From the IMG/VR virus record IMGVR_UViG_3300006737_000091, positions 1 through 33,630 of that record: a DNA stretch of 33,630 nucleotides. One strand, written 5' to 3'. This stretch comes from a virus. Position 1 is the stretch's first letter. Each line of letters opens with the position of its first letter. The position numbers and the translations under genes were made by a program. The notes under the pieces are model-generated. The model searched no databases and was not told where the DNA came from. It was given only the letters and a program-made list of their open reading frames with translations. Below, piece by piece: positions 31,660-33,630 of this stretch.

Positions 31660-33378
31660 ATGTCTGACGACTATAAAAATTTGCCATCTATTGACGACTT
31701 TTCAGAGAGTTTAGAAGAACTTCCGTCAGTTGCTGACTTATTAGAAGAAGAAGATTTACCCTCAGTAGAAGGTTATATAGAAGTAGAGGAAGAAACACAA
31801 ACCATAGAAGATGCTAATGGAGAAACTTTTGCGGAAGTAAAGGACATTGTTCCTCCTTGGCCTGAGTTATTACGTCTAGTCAATGATGTAAAAGAAAGTA
31901 TTCCTGAGATACCTGAAATAAAATCATATGATAATGAGTTGCAAGAACTCCTTACTCATATAGAGCAAGTTAAAGAAAGCATTCCAGAAGTTCCAGAAGT
32001 AAGATACTATGAAAGTGATATAGAATCTTTAAAAGAAAGCATAGATGGTGTCAGAGCAGATATTCCTAAATTTCCTAAGTGGGTCAATGAGGTAAATGAA
32101 GTTCCTGATTTTTCTTGGATTGGAAAAACTTTTAGTGTCATAGATGATGACTTTGATAAAGTCAATGATAATCTTAGAACTCTCAAAGATACATTCAATC
32201 AAGACATTGAGAATCTAACAGAAAATTTTGACACCAAAGATTTTGAAAAGAAAGTTGAGATTAAAGAAGTAAAGAAGTATCTGCAAGAAACTAAAGATAA
32301 AATATATGAGGAACTAAAAGAAACTGCTCTTAAAATATATGAGCATAGGAATCAATTTAAAGATGATGATAGATTATTGAAGAAGAGTGTATTGAGTAAA
32401 TTGAATGAAGCAAAACAAAATATTGAAAAGAAGATTAATGAATCTAATAGTAAGTATAGAGATGCTAATAAAGAAATAAAAGACTACTTTAATGGATTGA
32501 AGGAAGAAGTTGCTAATTTGCCAGAGGTAAAATACTATGATAAAGATATTAAAAAATTAAGCGACAAAGCAGAAACTCATACCATTAATATTGCAGAACT
32601 TTATAAAATTGTAAAAGATATAAAAGGAACTCAAGAAACTTTGAGTGAGGAGATAGTTAACAATCGTCCTATTGCACCTGATCCATCTGAGAAACAAGGA
32701 GATGATCCTCTTACTCCCACAGATCAGAAGTTTGCTACTCTTCAAGACTTAGCAGCAAACTATAGATTATTTGTAAACAGAGTTGAGCAGCAGTTATACA
32801 CTATTGGTGGAGGTGGTGCTGGATTTATTAAGGATCTTGATGATGTAAATTTTGATGCTACCAATAATGATTTATTGATATATGATGGAGATAATTCTAG
32901 ATGGGTTGGTATTGCTTCTACTTCATTAGGAAGCAGCACTCTTACTGGATTAGATGATGTAGATGATTCTAATCTAGGAGATGGTAGATTTTTAAGATAC
33001 AATGCTACAGAAGAGGAGTTTACTTTTGAACCAGTCTCTGCTACCAATCTAGAATTAATTGCTGGTGATATTCAGTCTGGTATATTAACTACTTCTGCTA
33101 CAGGACAAGCAACTGTGATGTCTATTAGTGCATCCACTTATAGGTCTGCTAGTTATCAGATACAAGCAGTTCAAGGGTCTAATTATAATATGACAACCAT
33201 CAATGTTATTCATGATGGCACTAATACATACATGAATGAATTTGGAACTCTCAACCAACCAACAGGTATAGCAACCTTCTCTACTGATATTAATAGTGGA
33301 GCATTAAGGTTGTTGGGATACCCTGCTTCATCTAGTTCCACCACCTTTAAAGTTATCTTTACAGCATTGCAAGTATAA
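31660..33378 (+). CDS. coiled-coil structural protein with fibre-type C-terminus (572 aa)
   Basis: The N-terminal 70 residues are very acidic (SIDDFSESLEELPSVADLLE, then more Glu). Residues about 75-340 form a charged coiled coil interrupted by repeated PE(I/V)(K/R)xYDxxIxxL units, such as IPEIPEIKSYDNEL, VPEVRYYESDI and LPEVKYYDKDI. After a GGGGAG hinge (about 384-389) come two LDDV repeats (about 394 and 431) with YDG..W spacing, as in trimeric phage fibres. The C-terminal 80 residues carry an HDGT module (VIHDGTNTYMNEFG) like the pair in the giant protein. I recall a structural protein of this type next to gene 16 in marine T4-like phages. A whisker-like neck fibre is an attractive but unproven role. 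No Shine-Dalgarno sequence is visible. Confidence 0.7.
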   Translation: MSDDYKNLPSIDDFSESLEELPSVADLLEEEDLPSVEGYIEVEEETQTIEDANGETFAEVKDIVPPWPELLRLVNDVKESIPEIPEIKSYDNELQELLTHIEQVKESIPEVPEVRYYESDIESLKESIDGVRADIPKFPKWVNEVNEVPDFSWIGKTFSVIDDDFDKVNDNLRTLKDTFNQDIENLTENFDTKDFEKKVEIKEVKKYLQETKDKIYEELKETALKIYEHRNQFKDDDRLLKKSVLSKLNEAKQNIEKKINESNSKYRDANKEIKDYFNGLKEEVANLPEVKYYDKDIKKLSDKAETHTINIAELYKIVKDIKGTQETLSEEIVNNRPIAPDPSEKQGDDPLTPTDQKFATLQDLAANYRLFVNRVEQQLYTIGGGGAGFIKDLDDVNFDATNNDLLIYDGDNSRWVGIASTSLGSSTLTGLDDVDDSNLGDGRFLRYNATEEEFTFEPVSATNLELIAGDIQSGILTTSATGQATVMSISASTYRSASYQIQAVQGSNYNMTTINVIHDGTNTYMNEFGTLNQPTGIATFSTDINSGALRLLGYPASSSSTTFKVIFTALQV

Positions 33379-33383
33379 AGAAA

Positions 33384-33391
33384 TATAAATA
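33384..33391 (+). promoter_or_regulatory. T4 late promoter box, exact consensus (TATAAATA)
   Basis: This is the only exact TATAAATA among the late boxes listed here. It lies 5 bases after the stop of the 572 aa gene and ends 25 bases before the next ATG. It probably drives the partial gene at 33417 and what follows, expected to include the large terminase gene. Confidence 0.7.
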
Positions 33392-33416
33392 TTAAAGTAA
33401 ATGATGTACTATCATA

Positions 33417-33630
33417 ATGATTTCCTTTCATGAAGCTACCAAATTAAGAGCTGGAGTAGGAAATGTAATTGACGTTTATTTGGCTTGGAGAGGAAGTAAC
33501 TACATGATAAAAATGTTTTTCCCTTCAATCAAAAAACCATCACGCGGAGAAGTTCAGGATCAAATGAGAAAAGTGTATCCTGGCGCAAAACTCTGGAATT
33601 ACCAAGTTTCAAAACATGAATCAGGAGAAC
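33417..33630 (+). CDS. partial small conserved-type protein, cut by the window end
   Basis: An open frame begins at the ATG 25 bases after a consensus late box and runs off the window after 71 codons. The product starts MISFHEATKLRAGVGNVIDV and continues with a YLAWRGSNYMIKMFFPSIKK stretch and PSRGEVQDQMRKVYPGAKLW. The short beta strands followed by KP(S/K)RxEVQxxxxKVYPGAK resemble a small protein I recall near the large terminase gene of T4-like cyanophages; function unknown. It contains four CpGs in 214 bases, more than most of the window. Confidence 0.65.
   Translation, partial: MISFHEATKLRAGVGNVIDVYLAWRGSNYMIKMFFPSIKKPSRGEVQDQMRKVYPGAKLWNYQVSKHESGE

Noticed and set aside
32760-33047. A 95-codon minus-strand open frame opposite the 572 aa gene
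   Set aside because: Fully antisense to a gene with clear coiled-coil and fibre patterns; no independent support.
1-33630. tRNA genes, integrase, transposase or attachment sites
   Set aside because: I found no cloverleaf-like segments, recombinase motifs or terminal repeats; by-eye inspection cannot exclude a divergent tRNA.

Overview
The window looks like part of a T4-like contractile-tailed phage (Caudoviricetes, former Myoviridae) of the marine cyanophage/pelagiphage type. The reasons are the conserved order 25-6-7-8-(tail/baseplate giant)-13-14-15-16, T4-type late promoter boxes of the form NATAAATA, a YHYH domain in the gp7-position protein, and several tiny proteins that I associate from memory with T4-like cyanophages. 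The DNA is AT-rich (about one third G+C by eye) and strikingly poor in CpG. All supported genes are on the + strand. I see no tRNA, CRISPR, integrase, transposase or auxiliary metabolic gene. A low-GC host such as Prochlorococcus fits best, but this is inference.

Left end (1-1219): a dense patch of tiny ORFs and signals. It holds four small ORFs of 34 to 59 aa and one doubtful ORF of 62 aa. It also has three exact copies of TTTTCCACA or its complement plus one near copy (a DnaA-box-like word), two adjacent inverted repeats, an exact-consensus sigma70 promoter at 507-535, a terminator-like hairpin at 922-946 and a GT-rich/A-tract segment.

Left-centre (1220-3273): a 75 aa conserved-type protein, then a second exact-consensus sigma70 promoter (1444-1472) in front of a putative glycosyltransferase. 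Three translationally linked genes follow: a 68 aa helical protein, a 47 aa basic protein and a 216 aa unknown.

Baseplate block (3298-27319): gp25 and gp6 wedge proteins of normal size, then a 4001 aa gp7-position protein, a gp8-like wedge protein of 522 aa and a 2643 aa DUF4815-type protein in the place where T4 carries genes 9 to 12. The two giant proteins are built from repeated small beta-type modules.

Neck, tail completion and packaging block (27321-33630): two small proteins, then gp13 and gp14 (neck), gp15 (tail terminator), gp16 (small terminase), a 572 aa coiled-coil/fibre-like protein and a partial small gene cut by the window end.

The most unusual features are: (1) the same few extracellular-type modules recur across proteins that normally lack them, namely gp7, gp8, the DUF4815 protein, gp14, gp15 and the 572 aa protein; (2) the DnaA-box-like cluster; (3) late promoters that contain the stop codon of the preceding gene; (4) extreme CpG avoidance, with residual CpGs concentrated near conserved gene starts.
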